From Desulfobulbaceae bacterium (GTDB taxonomy: Bacteria; Desulfobacterota; Desulfobulbia; Desulfobulbales; Desulfocapsaceae): 39,384 nt of DNA. The translations under genes were made by a program, and so were the position numbers. Below are positions 7,739 through 16,348 of this stretch, one piece after another; position 1 is the first letter of the stretch, and each line of letters opens with the position of its first letter. The stretch covers positions 1-39,384 of the forward strand of contig JAGXHG010000014.1 of NCBI GenBank assembly GCA_024636345.1. Direction: 5' to 3'. The notes below the pieces were generated by a model that saw nothing but the letters and a program-made list of their open reading frames with translations, ran no database searches and had not been told where the DNA came from.

Positions 7739-9039
7739 TGGGTGATCTCCTGCAGATCGGCGCCATAGAGTACGGCCAGTTGGGTGATGATGCGCCATTT
7801 GTCGTTTTCTGACTGGTAGAGGGCGGCGCGGGCGCCCAGCACTTGGGCCTCTTGGCGTAGGTATTCCTCGGTAGTGGTACGGCCCTGTTCCAGGGATAGC
7901 CGCGCCACGGCCAGGATCTGCTCGCTGTTGGCCAGGGATTTGGCCGCGATGGTTCGTGATTCCTCGACCACCGGCAGTTTGCCTTTTAGGTTCTTCTCCT
8001 GGGCTGCCAGCGCAATGCGGGTTGCCTCCAGTTCCCTCTCCGCCTTGTGGAGCCGACTCTGGGCGATGCTTTGCTCCACGCTCAGGGCATGATCAAAAAG
8101 CGGCATCTGGAGAGTGAGTCCGACAAAGCCGTAGTCACGGTAGAAATCTTCGTCGGTGTTGTATGCCGTCCCATTGTTACCGGTCATGCTGCCGGTGAGA
8201 TAGAGGCCTGGATAGCGGACGCTTTTACTCCGTTGCAACTCCTCCCTTGCCGCAGCGGTGTCCTTTTCGGCGATCTTCTCCCCGAGATACGGTGTCGGCA
8301 CCAGCTCACCGGTCAGGGACATGGGCGCCGGTTCGGTTATATCAAGGCCGGTAAGGGTCTCGAGATCCTTGCGGAGATCGAGGATTTTTGCAGCCAGTTC
8401 GTTTTTCTGCGCCGAGAGATCATTGATGGAATTTTCAACCTTGAGGAGTTCCACCTCGGCCATGCGACCGACCTTGACCTTGAGTTCCATGTCCTCACGG
8501 GTCTTGGCCAGGGAGGCGATTCGGGCTTTAATGGCCTTGTCCAGGCCGAGCAAATAGGCAAGGCCGCTGTTGGCCGCTACCACCGCCGCCTTGCGGCTGG
8601 AGAGCTCCAAGGTATGGGTCAGGCTCGACTTCTCGGAGAGCCGGGCGGCCTTTTGCCTTAGGTCGTAGAGCGATTTGACAAAGAGCGGCATGTCCAGGGT
8701 CAGGCCGTAGCGCATAAGGTTCCGGGAAAAGGGGATGGACTCGCCGGCCTCGACGTTTACCTCAGTGGGCGGCATGGGCCGAGGATTGGTGGGCGAATTG
8801 TAGAATTCGGCCTTGCCGAAGGCATTGATCCGGGGGAACAGGGCTGCGGTTGCTGCTTGTTCCCGCAGACTCCCCTCCCGGGCTGCAAGCTCGCTTACGG
8901 CAACGCCGGGTTGCCGGGTTGCGGCGGTGAGAAGCTCCTCGAGAGTAGTGGCGTGCACCGAGGGGGAGAACAGCAGTGAAAACGCTACAGCGCCGCTAAG
9001 CCAGAGTATTTTTTGGTGTATCGTTTGGAAAGTTATCAT
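7735..9039 (-). CDS. TolC-type outer-membrane efflux protein
   Basis: A 434-residue secreted protein with a signal peptide ending near SVHA (about residue 30) and long heptad-rich helices in two repeated halves, as in TolC/CusC-family channels. The frame extends five codons to a GTG at 9054, but ATG 9039 starts directly on the signal peptide. No lipobox cysteine is seen, so unlike many NodT-type proteins it is probably not a lipoprotein. It is the first of three coupled pump genes and lies 43 bases after the mini-thioredoxin gene. Confidence 0.92.
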   Translation of the reverse strand: MITFQTIHQKILWLSGAVAFSLLFSPSVHATTLEELLTAATRQPGVAVSELAAREGSLREQAATAALFPRINAFGKAEFYNSPTNPRPMPPTEVNVEAGESIPFSRNLMRYGLTLDMPLFVKSLYDLRQKAARLSEKSSLTHTLELSSRKAAVVAANSGLAYLLGLDKAIKARIASLAKTREDMELKVKVGRMAEVELLKVENSINDLSAQKNELAAKILDLRKDLETLTGLDITEPAPMSLTGELVPTPYLGEKIAEKDTAAAREELQRSKSVRYPGLYLTGSMTGNNGTAYNTDEDFYRDYGFVGLTLQMPLFDHALSVEQSIAQSRLHKAERELEATRIALAAQEKNLKGKLPVVEESRTIAAKSLANSEQILAVARLSLEQGRTTTEEYLRQEAQVLGARAALYQSENDKWRIITQLAVLYGADLQEITQ

Positions 9040-9082
9040 GGTTTTTCTCTGCACTTTTTAGATATATTTCCCTTGATCCTGC

Positions 9083-9316
9083 TTATTTTCTTATCCAGTC
9101 GAGGGCCTCTTTTTTTGAAGGCACCTTGCCGACGCATTTGACCTCGCCATCAATCACCACCGCCGGGGTGGAAAAAACGCCGTGTTTGGCGATCTGCTGA
9201 AAATCGCTGATCTTTTCGATGGTGGCCGTAACCCCTGCCTCAGCGATTGCCGCCGTCATGATCTTCTCAGCTTCCGTACACTTTGCGCATCCCGGTCCCA
9301 GTACCTTGATTTCCAT
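9083..9316 (-). CDS. Small thioredoxin-like redox protein (redox-active disulfide family)
   Basis: A 77-residue thioredoxin/glutaredoxin-fold protein with C10-A-K-C13 in LGPGCAKCTEAE and a cis-proline at STPAVVIDGEV. This matches the archaeal/bacterial 'redox-active disulfide protein 2' mini-thioredoxins, which commonly sit directly beside DUF318/ArsP permeases. It has no signal peptide, so it is cytoplasmic. It starts 14 bases after the permease gene. The role is probably thiol reduction linked to the metalloid permease; that is inference from context. A third cysteine in VKCVG is not part of the standard site. Confidence 0.9.
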   Translation of the reverse strand: MEIKVLGPGCAKCTEAEKIMTAAIAEAGVTATIEKISDFQQIAKHGVFSTPAVVIDGEVKCVGKVPSKKEALDWIRK

Positions 9317-9330
9317 GATTAACCTCCGTA

Positions 9331-10392
9331 TCAGATGATAATATTGAAGAGATAGCCCACCAGCATGATGCCGGCACCTACTACTCCGATGAAAACCGCG
9401 ATGAGTCGCGGTTTGAGAACTTTCCGGAGAATAACCATCTCCGGCAATGACAGGGCGATGACACTCATCATGAAGGCGAGTACCGTGCCCAGCGCCGCAC
9501 CCTTACCGAGCAGGGCCTCGACTATCGGCACGATGCCTGCGGCGTTGGAATACATGGGGATGCCGATCACTACCGCTGCCGGCACTGACCACCAGGCATC
9601 TTTGCCCATGATCGAGGCCATGAAACCCTCGGGTACGAAACCGTGAATTCCTGCACCAACCGCAATCCCTGCAACCACATAGATCCAGACCTTGCCCACG
9701 ATATCCCGCACCGCCGTCTTGCCGTGATTGAACCGTTCGTCCCAGGTCAGTTTTTCGTCCGGAATATCAACAGCATTGACCTGCATCTCCCGTACCCAGT
9801 CTTCGATGCCGTGCTCCATGCGCAGGCGGCCGATGATCCAACCGGCGACAATGGCGATCAGCAGGCCGGTCCCCAGATAGATAGCCGCCACCTTCCATCC
9901 CAAAAGCCCATACAGAAGCACCAGGGCAATTTCATTAACCATGGGGGCTGAGATCAAAAAGGAGAAAGTAACGCCCAAAGGCACGCCGGCGGTGACAAAT
10001 CCGATAAAGAGCGGTACGGCAGAGCAGGAGCAGAAGGGGGTGACGATACCCAGCAGGGCGGCAAGGACATTGCCCACGGATTCGCGTTTGCCGGCCAAGA
10101 TCTTTCGGGTCCGTTCGGGGGTGAAAAAAGAACGCAGTATGCTCACAGCAAAGACGATAAGGGTGAGCAGCATCAACACTTTTGGGGTATCGTAGAAAAA
10201 GAAAAGGACTGATTCACCCAGATGGCTGCCTGGTTTCAGACCGAGCAGGGAAAAGGTAAGGATCTCGGCCAGGCGGTGCAACTGCCAGTACAATGCAAAC
10301 CAGAGAGCAATTCCGGTAAGGCCAGTCAGGAAATATTTAATTTTTGCCGAGGTTGCTGGCGTTGGTGTGGGTTGGGGGGTGATGGTCTGCAT
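9331..10392 (-). CDS. DUF318 / ArsP-type permease
   Basis: A 353-residue integral membrane protein with about eight to ten helices and the family signature TPFCSCSAVPLFIGF near residue 120, plus the second-half motif GIPMYSNAAGIVPIVEALLGKG. ArsP members export trivalent organoarsenicals; other DUF318 members are uncharacterised. The Cys-x-Cys lies within a membrane helix, consistent with a thiophilic substrate. ATG 10392 has GAGGA nine bases upstream. It directly follows the ArsR gene and precedes the mini-thioredoxin, an arrangement common in Deltaproteobacteria. The methylarsenite assignment is inference. Confidence 0.85.
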   Translation of the reverse strand: MQTITPQPTPTPATSAKIKYFLTGLTGIALWFALYWQLHRLAEILTFSLLGLKPGSHLGESVLFFFYDTPKVLMLLTLIVFAVSILRSFFTPERTRKILAGKRESVGNVLAALLGIVTPFCSCSAVPLFIGFVTAGVPLGVTFSFLISAPMVNEIALVLLYGLLGWKVAAIYLGTGLLIAIVAGWIIGRLRMEHGIEDWVREMQVNAVDIPDEKLTWDERFNHGKTAVRDIVGKVWIYVVAGIAVGAGIHGFVPEGFMASIMGKDAWWSVPAAVVIGIPMYSNAAGIVPIVEALLGKGAALGTVLAFMMSVIALSLPEMVILRKVLKPRLIAVFIGVVGAGIMLVGYLFNIII

Positions 10393-10403
10393 GTCATGTT
10401 TCC

Positions 10404-10751
10404 TCAGGGATTACAAATGTCGTTACGGTTGATGGCAGGCAGGAGTCGGTTAATCTCCTTGACCTCCGGCGTCTCGTTCAGCCAGTTCTCAAGCTGTGCG
10501 AGCATGGCAGTGCTGTAGAGTGACCCCCCGGTCGAGTCCAGCCGATAGTTGACCCAAAGTTTTTCCTTTTCGGAGGCTACTAATCCCGCTTCTTCCAATA
10601 CCTTCAGATGATTAGAAACGGTGGGCTGAGAAAGGTTCAACATCGCCCGTATCTCACAGACACACAGATTTTCTCTCTGCTGGAGCATCTTGATGATTTT
10701 GACCCGATTCGGGTCGGATAGGGCCTTCATGACCTTGATAAAATACTTCAT
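10404..10751 (-). CDS. ArsR/SmtB-family transcriptional repressor
   Basis: A 115-residue winged helix-turn-helix protein with LSDPNRVKIIKMLQQ, a recognition helix LSQPTVSNHLKVLEEAGLV and a wing SEKEKLWVNYRLD. The metal-sensing pair C30-V-C32 (ENLCVCEI) lies at the start of the alpha-3 region, as in arsenite and antimonite sensors. A third cysteine, C113, lies near the C-terminus and could be a ligand. It should bind the palindromes in its own promoter and release them on metal(loid) binding. It is the first gene of the operon running down to base 355. Confidence 0.93.
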   Translation of the reverse strand: MKYFIKVMKALSDPNRVKIIKMLQQRENLCVCEIRAMLNLSQPTVSNHLKVLEEAGLVASEKEKLWVNYRLDSTGGSLYSTAMLAQLENWLNETPEVKEINRLLPAINRNDICNP

Positions 10752-10781
10752 TAGCTTCTCCGTTGTATGATTACATGGTTG

Positions 10782-10799
10782 TATAGCTATATAACTATA
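10782..10799 (-). promoter_or_regulatory. Candidate ArsR operator overlapping the -10 box
   Basis: TATAGCTATATAACTATA is an almost perfect palindrome (one mismatch) overlapping the -10 hexamer. A second exact inverted repeat, ACGAC-CT-GTCGT (10808-10819), fills the spacer and touches the -35. Both are placed where a bound ArsR dimer would block RNA polymerase. The assignment is by position and symmetry only. Confidence 0.55.
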
Positions 10800-10824
10800 T
10801 ATCCATGACGACCTGTCGTGTCAA
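10796..10824 (-). promoter_or_regulatory. Sigma-70 promoter of the arsR operon
   Basis: On the minus strand TTGACA (10824-10819) is separated by exactly 17 bases from TATATA (10801-10796), a near-consensus sigma-70 promoter about 45 bases upstream of the arsR start codon. It is the best promoter match seen in the window and probably drives the whole 10-kb operon. Confidence 0.8.
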
Positions 10825-10970
10825 TCATTATTTTTGGGTGTGAAAAACAGCAAGAAGGGTAACATGGACACGCATTTCCTGAGTTTTATGATCCTTCTCT
10901 GAAAATGTGGTTAACGGTACAACTTTTTGAGAAATTGGGTGGGGTGTTTATTGCTTGATGTTCGTTGCCG

Positions 10971-11654
10971 TTATTCCTGGAATAACACACCGTCTTTGAG
11001 GGTGAGGCAGCGATTCATCCTGCCGGCCAGGGTCATGTTGTGGGTAACCATGACGGTTGCCAGGGCCAGTTCGCTGCAGAGTCTCTGCAATAATTCAAAG
11101 ACAATATCGCCGGAGCGGCTGTCGAGATTGCCGGTGGGCTCGTCGGCAAAGAGCAGGGCCGGTTTCATAATCAGGGCCCGGGCCAGGGCAGTGCGCTGCT
11201 GCCCTCCCCCCGAGAGTTCTCCTACTTTATGGTGCGTCCGGTGGCTGAGTTCCACCTCGGTTAGGAGAGTCGTGGCTGGTTTAATCATTTCCGCTCTTTT
11301 CTTTCCGGCAATGAGACCGGGCATCATTACATTCTCCAGAGCCGTGAACTCAGGGAGAAGATGATGGAACTGGAAGATAAAACCAACAGCCCGGTTCCTG
11401 TATTCAGCAAGCTCCGCATCTTTCTTTTGGAGCAGATTCTCGCCTTTGAAAAAAAGCTCGCCGCCGGTGGGGGTGTCCAGGGTGCCCAGAATCCTGAGCA
11501 GAGTGGTCTTGCCGGAACCTGAAGCGCCGACAATGGCCGTCATCTCACCACTGCGGGTCTCCATATTCACTCCTTTCAGGATTTCAATGGCGCTGGCGCC
11601 TTCTCCATAAATTTTGCGGAGATCCCGGGCGACAAACAGTGGCTGTAGGGTCAT
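10971..11654 (-). CDS. lolD: Lipoprotein-releasing ABC transporter ATPase LolD
   Basis: A 227-residue ABC ATPase that powers release of lipoproteins from the inner membrane with LolC/E. Walker A is GASGSGKTT, Walker B is ALLFADEPTGNLD, the H-loop is VTHNM and the signature is LSGGGQQR, slightly different from the usual LSGGQ/EQQR. The long frame extends upstream, but ATG 11654 overlaps the lolC stop by ATGA and begins a normal LolD N-terminus. It follows lolC and lysS in one minus-strand unit. The 219 bases between its stop and the arsR start hold the arsR promoter and no gene. Confidence 0.93.
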   Translation of the reverse strand: MTLQPLFVARDLRKIYGEGASAIEILKGVNMETRSGEMTAIVGASGSGKTTLLRILGTLDTPTGGELFFKGENLLQKKDAELAEYRNRAVGFIFQFHHLLPEFTALENVMMPGLIAGKKRAEMIKPATTLLTEVELSHRTHHKVGELSGGGQQRTALARALIMKPALLFADEPTGNLDSRSGDIVFELLQRLCSELALATVMVTHNMTLAGRMNRCLTLKDGVLFQE

Positions 11655-12889
11655 GACAGCACCTCGCCGGGGTGAACCTGAGATGCCTTCCATGAGGGGT
11701 AGATAGTGGCGGCCAGGGTGATGATGATAGCGGCGATAGCGACGATGGTCACATCCATGGGCAGGACTTTGATCGGCAGGGTACTCATGGGATAGACATT
11801 GGAGGGCAACTCGATGAACTTGTAGCGGGAGAGCAGCTCGCAAAGACCTAAGCCCCCGGCGACTCCAAGGATGGTGCCGGAAAAGGCAATAACCAAGCCC
11901 TGGAAAAAGAATATTTTCATGATGGAGCGGGAGGTAGCCCCCATCGATTTTAGAATGGCGATATCTTTTTCTTTCTCCATCACCACCATGATCAGGGCGC
12001 TGATGATGTTCAGGGCTGCCACCAGGATGATCAGGGTCAGGCAGATAAACATGCCGATCTTCTCCAGCTTGAAAGCGGCAAAGAGGTTTCGGTTCATGGA
12101 CATCCAGTCCTTGGCAATAAAGATGGAGTCACTGGTGGAAGCAAGCTCGTCGGTGATCCTGCGGGCCACTTGGTCGGCCTGATTCAGCTTATTCTCTCTG
12201 ACCGAGACCTCAATCCCGTGGACCACGTCACCGCTTCCCAGAAAGGTCTGTACGTCGGTCAAGGTCATATAGGCGAGGCTTGAATCATACTCATACATCC
12301 CCGATTCAAAAATGCCGGACACTCTGCAGGTCTTTATCTTGGGGATCACGCCCATGGGAGTAAGAGGTCCGGAAGAGGAGATGAGGCGCACCTTGTCATT
12401 GACGGTGACATGGAGTTCGTCCGCCAGATTTTTACCAAGGATGATAGGCGGTACCCGACTGGCTGGGTCTTCCTCCAGATCATGGATGGAGCCGCGAATC
12501 ATCTGTTTGCTAAGCTTGACAACTCCTTTAGCTGTCTCAGGGTCAATGCCCCTGAGAATGACGCCGCTGCCGCCGGTGGCCCCGCTTAAGAGGGTCTGGG
12601 TGTAGAGATAGGGAGTAGCGCCGGTGACTCCGTCCACGGTGAGGATCTGCTCACGTGTTTCTCTGTAGTTGTCAATGGAGCCGCCTGGATGCTGGACAAT
12701 GATATGGGAATTGATGCCTAAGATCTGGTCACGCAAGCCGTCGGTGAACCCAGAATAGACGGCCAGTACCACGATCAGGGCCATGACCCCGACAGTGATG
12801 CCGGCCACGGAGATCAGCGAGATCAGCGAAATGAATCGCTGCTTATGCCTGGCCCGCAGATAGCGGAAGCTGATAAACCATTCGTACAT
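11651..12889 (-). CDS. lolC: Lipoprotein-releasing ABC transporter permease (LolC/LolE)
   Basis: A 412-residue permease with one N-terminal helix, a periplasmic MacB-like domain of about 230 residues and three C-terminal FtsX-type helices. The N-terminus MYEWFISFRYLRARHKQRFISLIS is diagnostic of LolC/E. Only one permease gene is present, so LolC and LolE functions are probably combined in a homodimer, as in many non-gammaproteobacteria. Its stop overlaps the lolD start. The gene lies 45 bases downstream of lysS. Confidence 0.94.
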   Translation of the reverse strand: MYEWFISFRYLRARHKQRFISLISLISVAGITVGVMALIVVLAVYSGFTDGLRDQILGINSHIIVQHPGGSIDNYRETREQILTVDGVTGATPYLYTQTLLSGATGGSGVILRGIDPETAKGVVKLSKQMIRGSIHDLEEDPASRVPPIILGKNLADELHVTVNDKVRLISSSGPLTPMGVIPKIKTCRVSGIFESGMYEYDSSLAYMTLTDVQTFLGSGDVVHGIEVSVRENKLNQADQVARRITDELASTSDSIFIAKDWMSMNRNLFAAFKLEKIGMFICLTLIILVAALNIISALIMVVMEKEKDIAILKSMGATSRSIMKIFFFQGLVIAFSGTILGVAGGLGLCELLSRYKFIELPSNVYPMSTLPIKVLPMDVTIVAIAAIIITLAATIYPSWKASQVHPGEVLS

Positions 12890-12934
12890 ATCAGTGGACA
12901 GATATCTGCTGGCAGGGGATAGGCGGTGTTGATC

Positions 12935-14491
12935 TTATTCTTTGCATTTTTTACACGTGCTGCCTTGTTCTTTCTGTTTTTTCCCCTCTGTTTTCTGCCC
13001 ATTGTCATCTGATTCAGGCTTCATGTGGGGGAACAGGATGACGTCACGGATGGAGGCAGAGTTGGTGAGCAGCATGATCAAACGGTCAATGCCGATACCC
13101 TGGCCTGCGGCGGAGGGCATCCCGTATTCAAGGGCCCGGACAAAATCCTCGTCCATCTCGGAGTGAATTTCCTCATCGTCACCTTTTTCCGCAATCTGCT
13201 GTTCCAAGCGCTGGCGCTGGTCAATGGGGTCGCTCAACTCACTGAAGGCATTGGCAATTTCGCGACCGGTGATGAAGAGCTCAAAACGGTCGGTCACAGA
13301 GGGATCCTCTTCATTCCTCCGGGCCAGAGGCGACACCTCAATGGGGTAGGAGGTGATAAAGGTGGGATCGATGAGCTTTTCTTCAACCAGCAGTTCAAAG
13401 AGCGCAGTCCTCGCCTTGCCGGGTCCGGCAAGCGGTTCAAGTTTAACCCCTTTTGTGGCCCTGGCCAGGGCCATGACCTTGTCATCATCTTTCACGAGAT
13501 CGGGGGCAATGCCTCCGATCTCGGTCAGGGCCTCGTTCATGGTGAGACGCCTCCAGGGCGGGGTCAGATTGACCATAGTCCCCTGGTAATCGATCTCCAT
13601 GGTGTCATTGACTTCCTGCGACAGCCAGGAAACCAGCTCTTCGGTGATGTCCATCATGTCGTGGAAAGTGGCATAGGCCTGATAGAATTCCAGCATGGTG
13701 AATTCCGGGTTATGGCGGGTGGACAGACCTTCGTTGCGAAAGTTGCGGTTGATCTCAAAGACCCTTTCAAAGCCACCAACCAGCAGTCGTTTCAGGTAGA
13801 GTTCCGGGGCAATGCGCAGGTAGAGATCCATGCCGAGGGCATTATGGTGGGTCTTGAATGGTTTAGCAGTGGCTCCCCCGGGGATTGGCTGCATCATCGG
13901 TGTCTCCACCTCCATGAACCCGCGGTTTCCCAGGAATTCCCTGATCAGGCGAATGATTTCAACTCTTTTACGGAAGATGGCCCGGCTTTCAGGGGTGACA
14001 ATCAGGTCTACATAGCGCTGACGATAGCGGGTCTCCACATTGGTCAGGCCGTGCCATTTTTCGGGCAGGGGCCGCAATGATTTGGTGATCATGACCAGCT
14101 TGTCGGCCATGACCGAGAGCTCATCGGTCTGGGTCTTGAACAGTTTTCCTTCAATGCCCACGATATCGCCGATGTCCCATTTTTTGAAAGCGGCAAATTG
14201 CTCTTCTCCTAGGGTGTCCTTCTTGACATAGATCTGAATCTGTCCGGAGGCGTCGGCCAGATGGCAGAAGGCCGCTTTACCGAATTTGCGCATGGACATG
14301 ATCCGTCCGGCAATGGAATAGGTAAATTTGGTTTCATCAAAGGACTCCGCTGCCAGGTGCTCGCCCTTGGGCAGTAGTTCCTTGATCCGGTTTGCCGGCG
14401 TGAAACTGTTGCTGAATATATTAATGCCAAGCGCGGCCAAGGCCTCTGCTTTTTCCCGTCGTTGTTTCAGTACTTGATTTTCTTGACTCAT
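12935..14491 (-). CDS. lysS: Lysyl-tRNA synthetase, class II
   Basis: A 518-residue class IIb synthetase that charges tRNA-Lys. The N-terminal OB-fold anticodon-binding domain includes YSIAGRIMSMRKFGKAAFCHLAD. The catalytic core shows FMEVETPMMQPIPGGATAKPF (motif 1 region), FRNEGLSTRHNPEFTMLEFYQAY (motif 2) and GIGIDRLIMLLTN (motif 3). The last 25 residues form a Lys-rich tail ending CKKCKE, which is not part of the family core. It lies between the MetE-like gene and lolC. Confidence 0.97.
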   Translation of the reverse strand: MSQENQVLKQRREKAEALAALGINIFSNSFTPANRIKELLPKGEHLAAESFDETKFTYSIAGRIMSMRKFGKAAFCHLADASGQIQIYVKKDTLGEEQFAAFKKWDIGDIVGIEGKLFKTQTDELSVMADKLVMITKSLRPLPEKWHGLTNVETRYRQRYVDLIVTPESRAIFRKRVEIIRLIREFLGNRGFMEVETPMMQPIPGGATAKPFKTHHNALGMDLYLRIAPELYLKRLLVGGFERVFEINRNFRNEGLSTRHNPEFTMLEFYQAYATFHDMMDITEELVSWLSQEVNDTMEIDYQGTMVNLTPPWRRLTMNEALTEIGGIAPDLVKDDDKVMALARATKGVKLEPLAGPGKARTALFELLVEEKLIDPTFITSYPIEVSPLARRNEEDPSVTDRFELFITGREIANAFSELSDPIDQRQRLEQQIAEKGDDEEIHSEMDEDFVRALEYGMPSAAGQGIGIDRLIMLLTNSASIRDVILFPHMKPESDDNGQKTEGKKQKEQGSTCKKCKE

Positions 14492-14507
14492 GATAAATGG
14501 CTAGGGT

Positions 14508-14540
14508 GTAAGTAGTAAGTGAGTAGTGAGTAGTAAGTGG
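14508..14540. repeat. Short degenerate tandem repeat (AGTAGT/AAGTG units)
   Basis: The 33 bases between lysS and the MetE-like gene consist of alternating GTAAGT, AGTAGT and GAGT units, such as AGTAGTAAGTG followed by AGTAGTG and AGTAGTAAGTG. It reads as a simple-sequence repeat in an intergenic spacer and may vary in length between strains. Confidence 0.6.
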
Positions 14541-14550
14541 TACGTTGGAG

Positions 14551-15657
14551 CTAAACTTGATACTTTTCTTTGAGCGTTTTTGATACGTCCCGGGTCAGAT
14601 CCAGCACTTTTCTGGCCAGTACAGGTGGCAACGAACCGGTACCGCAACTGGGGGTGATGAGGGTCTGGCCCAGAATGGAGGCCAGGTTGCGTCCAGGCCG
14701 TATCAGCTGCTCTGCCTGCTCTTCCCAAAGTCTGACCAGGGTCTCGCAAGTCTCTTTTTCAATGGTCTCGTGATCAGAAGTAGGCACAATACCCCAGGCC
14801 AAAATTTTTCCTTGATCCAGGAAGGCGTGAAGCTGCTCATTCAGGAGCACCAGCCGGTCAAAATAGCCGTAGGCATCAAAACTCAGAATGTCGATTTCGG
14901 AGCTGAGCAGGAGATCCCATTCGGTATTGGCGCAGACATGCACCCCGGCCAATCCGCCCACAGAATGGATGGCGGCGCTGACCTCATTGATGTCTTCTCT
15001 GATGTCCTCGGCGGCAATGGAGATAAAGGCGGAGGAACCTAAGCCCGCAAGGGCCGGCTCGTCGATAAAGATCAGGACCGGCAAATGGGATTGCCTTTGC
15101 AGAAACAACGCCTGCCAAGCGGCCTTCATAGCCAGCCCCTTGACCACGATATCACGGATGGTGGGGTTGTAATAACCGACCCGATCTTCCTTGTCGTGGA
15201 CCCCGGTGAGCATGGTAAAGGGACCGGTGATCTGTCCTTTGAGTGCGGTGGGGCTGGAGAAATCGCCGGCAGCGTCGGTCAGGGTATAGATCCCCTGGGC
15301 CCGCTGGCGGCTTACGGCAAAACGTGAGGTCAGCAGAAGCTGTGGATCTTCTGCGGTCTGCAGGTATTCCTCGTAAAAGGCGAGTTGGGCTTCTTCAAAA
15401 CCTTCGAACTCCGTATCGTAGAAGATGCGGCTTTCTGCTGTTTCAACGGACTCTTCCACCACACCCGGCAACCCTTCGGCAAATTGGTGCAGCATGTGTT
15501 CATAGGGATTGGTGGGTAACTGCGGCCAGATAGGGATTTCCGGGGTGGCTGTCAGGATCCATTCTTTGATGGCGACCTGTGGATCATTGACTGGCAGACT
15601 GCCAATGAGCAGAGGCAGGCCATTGGCGCTAAAAGGGGTTTTTTGTGTTGTTGTCAT
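14551..15657 (-). CDS. Short MetE-like (core) methionine synthase
   Basis: A 368-residue TIM-barrel protein of the UROD/MetE-like superfamily, matching only the catalytic C-terminal half of cobalamin-independent methionine synthase (normally about 750 residues). The zinc ligands of MetE are recognisable as His and Cys in GVHVCANTEW and a Cys in TPSCGTGSL; DEPALAGLGSS matches the conserved barrel segment. Short core-MetE proteins are known from archaea and anaerobic bacteria and take methyl groups from a corrinoid protein instead of methyl-folate. The methyl donor here is unknown. A role in methionine synthesis is likely but another methyltransferase reaction is possible. It lies just upstream of lysS. 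Confidence 0.8.
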   Translation of the reverse strand: MTTTQKTPFSANGLPLLIGSLPVNDPQVAIKEWILTATPEIPIWPQLPTNPYEHMLHQFAEGLPGVVEESVETAESRIFYDTEFEGFEEAQLAFYEEYLQTAEDPQLLLTSRFAVSRQRAQGIYTLTDAAGDFSSPTALKGQITGPFTMLTGVHDKEDRVGYYNPTIRDIVVKGLAMKAAWQALFLQRQSHLPVLIFIDEPALAGLGSSAFISIAAEDIREDINEVSAAIHSVGGLAGVHVCANTEWDLLLSSEIDILSFDAYGYFDRLVLLNEQLHAFLDQGKILAWGIVPTSDHETIEKETCETLVRLWEEQAEQLIRPGRNLASILGQTLITPSCGTGSLPPVLARKVLDLTRDVSKTLKEKYQV

Positions 15658-16190
15658 GGTATTTTATGAAAAGAGCAATCTGTAATTCTGACAGTCGGGC
15701 TTTGTCGGGCCATGAGCGTGTCGAATGGATGAAGGCTGCCTCTCTCCGGGGCTGAAAGCGGAATGCTTTTTTATCCTTCGGCATGCCGGATATCCGACAT
15801 GGTTGTTACAAGAAATTGAAGAGAGAAAAGAGAGCCTATGGTTTACCGACAAACGGTCTTTCTGTCAATTCTTTCCGTTCATTCTCCAAGGAACAATGAT
15901 ACTGGCTGAGCTTGGCGATAACGAAAGGATAGAGCTTTTTGCAAGGCACTTTAATGTTGGATGGATGGCAACGATATTAAAAAAGGAGGGGTAGGGAAAG
16001 AAAAGAATATTGGCGGAAGAAGTAGGTAGGAAGGTTGCTGGACTCTTTCTGCCTTTCCTTGATTAAAGAAATGACTGTTTCTCTTTCGAGAAATATACGA
16101 AAAATTTTATTGCTGATCGGAAACTTACGTTCTATAACAATGAGTTAAATTTCATTTTGTGTATGTCCTGCTTTTATTAATGCACAGATC
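15658..16190. other. Intergenic region without a convincing gene
   Basis: This stretch separates the minus-strand MetE-like gene from the plus-strand hemerythrin. An 89-codon frame at 15725-15994 (+) has no ribosome-binding site and no recognisable protein character, so it is not called. On the minus strand TTGACA occurs near 15870 with only a poor -10 (TAAACC) 17 bases on, a weak candidate promoter for the MetE-like gene. Confidence 0.5.
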
Positions 16191-16199
16191 TGGTATAAT
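16191..16199 (+). promoter_or_regulatory. Extended -10 promoter for the hemerythrin gene
   Basis: TGGTATAAT is a perfect extended -10 element (TGnTATAAT). The -35 region is poor, as is usual for this class. It would give a leader of roughly 140 bases before the bacteriohemerythrin start, containing the hairpin at 16290-16315. Confidence 0.5.
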
Positions 16200-16289
16200 T
16201 ATTCTTGAGAAAGCTATTTGAATGGTTTTCTCAGATCTTCCTCCTTCTTAGCGGCTTAAGTCGCTATACACCTATCGCAACTGTCTTCT

Positions 16290-16315
16290 TTAACCAACTT
16301 TAATAAGTTGGTTAA
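16290..16315 (+). repeat. Perfect 11-bp hairpin in the hemerythrin leader
   Basis: TTAACCAACTT (16290-16300) is followed by a TAAT loop and its exact complement (16305-16315). It ends 33 bases before the hemerythrin ATG. No U-run follows, so it is more likely an operator or a leader structure than a terminator. Confidence 0.65.
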
Positions 16316-16348
16316 TAACTTGAATTCAGCATTATTCCACAAGCTATT

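Noticed and set aside
15725..15994. An 89-codon plus-strand frame before the hemerythrin gene
   Set aside because: No ribosome-binding site and no recognisable protein character; probably chance.
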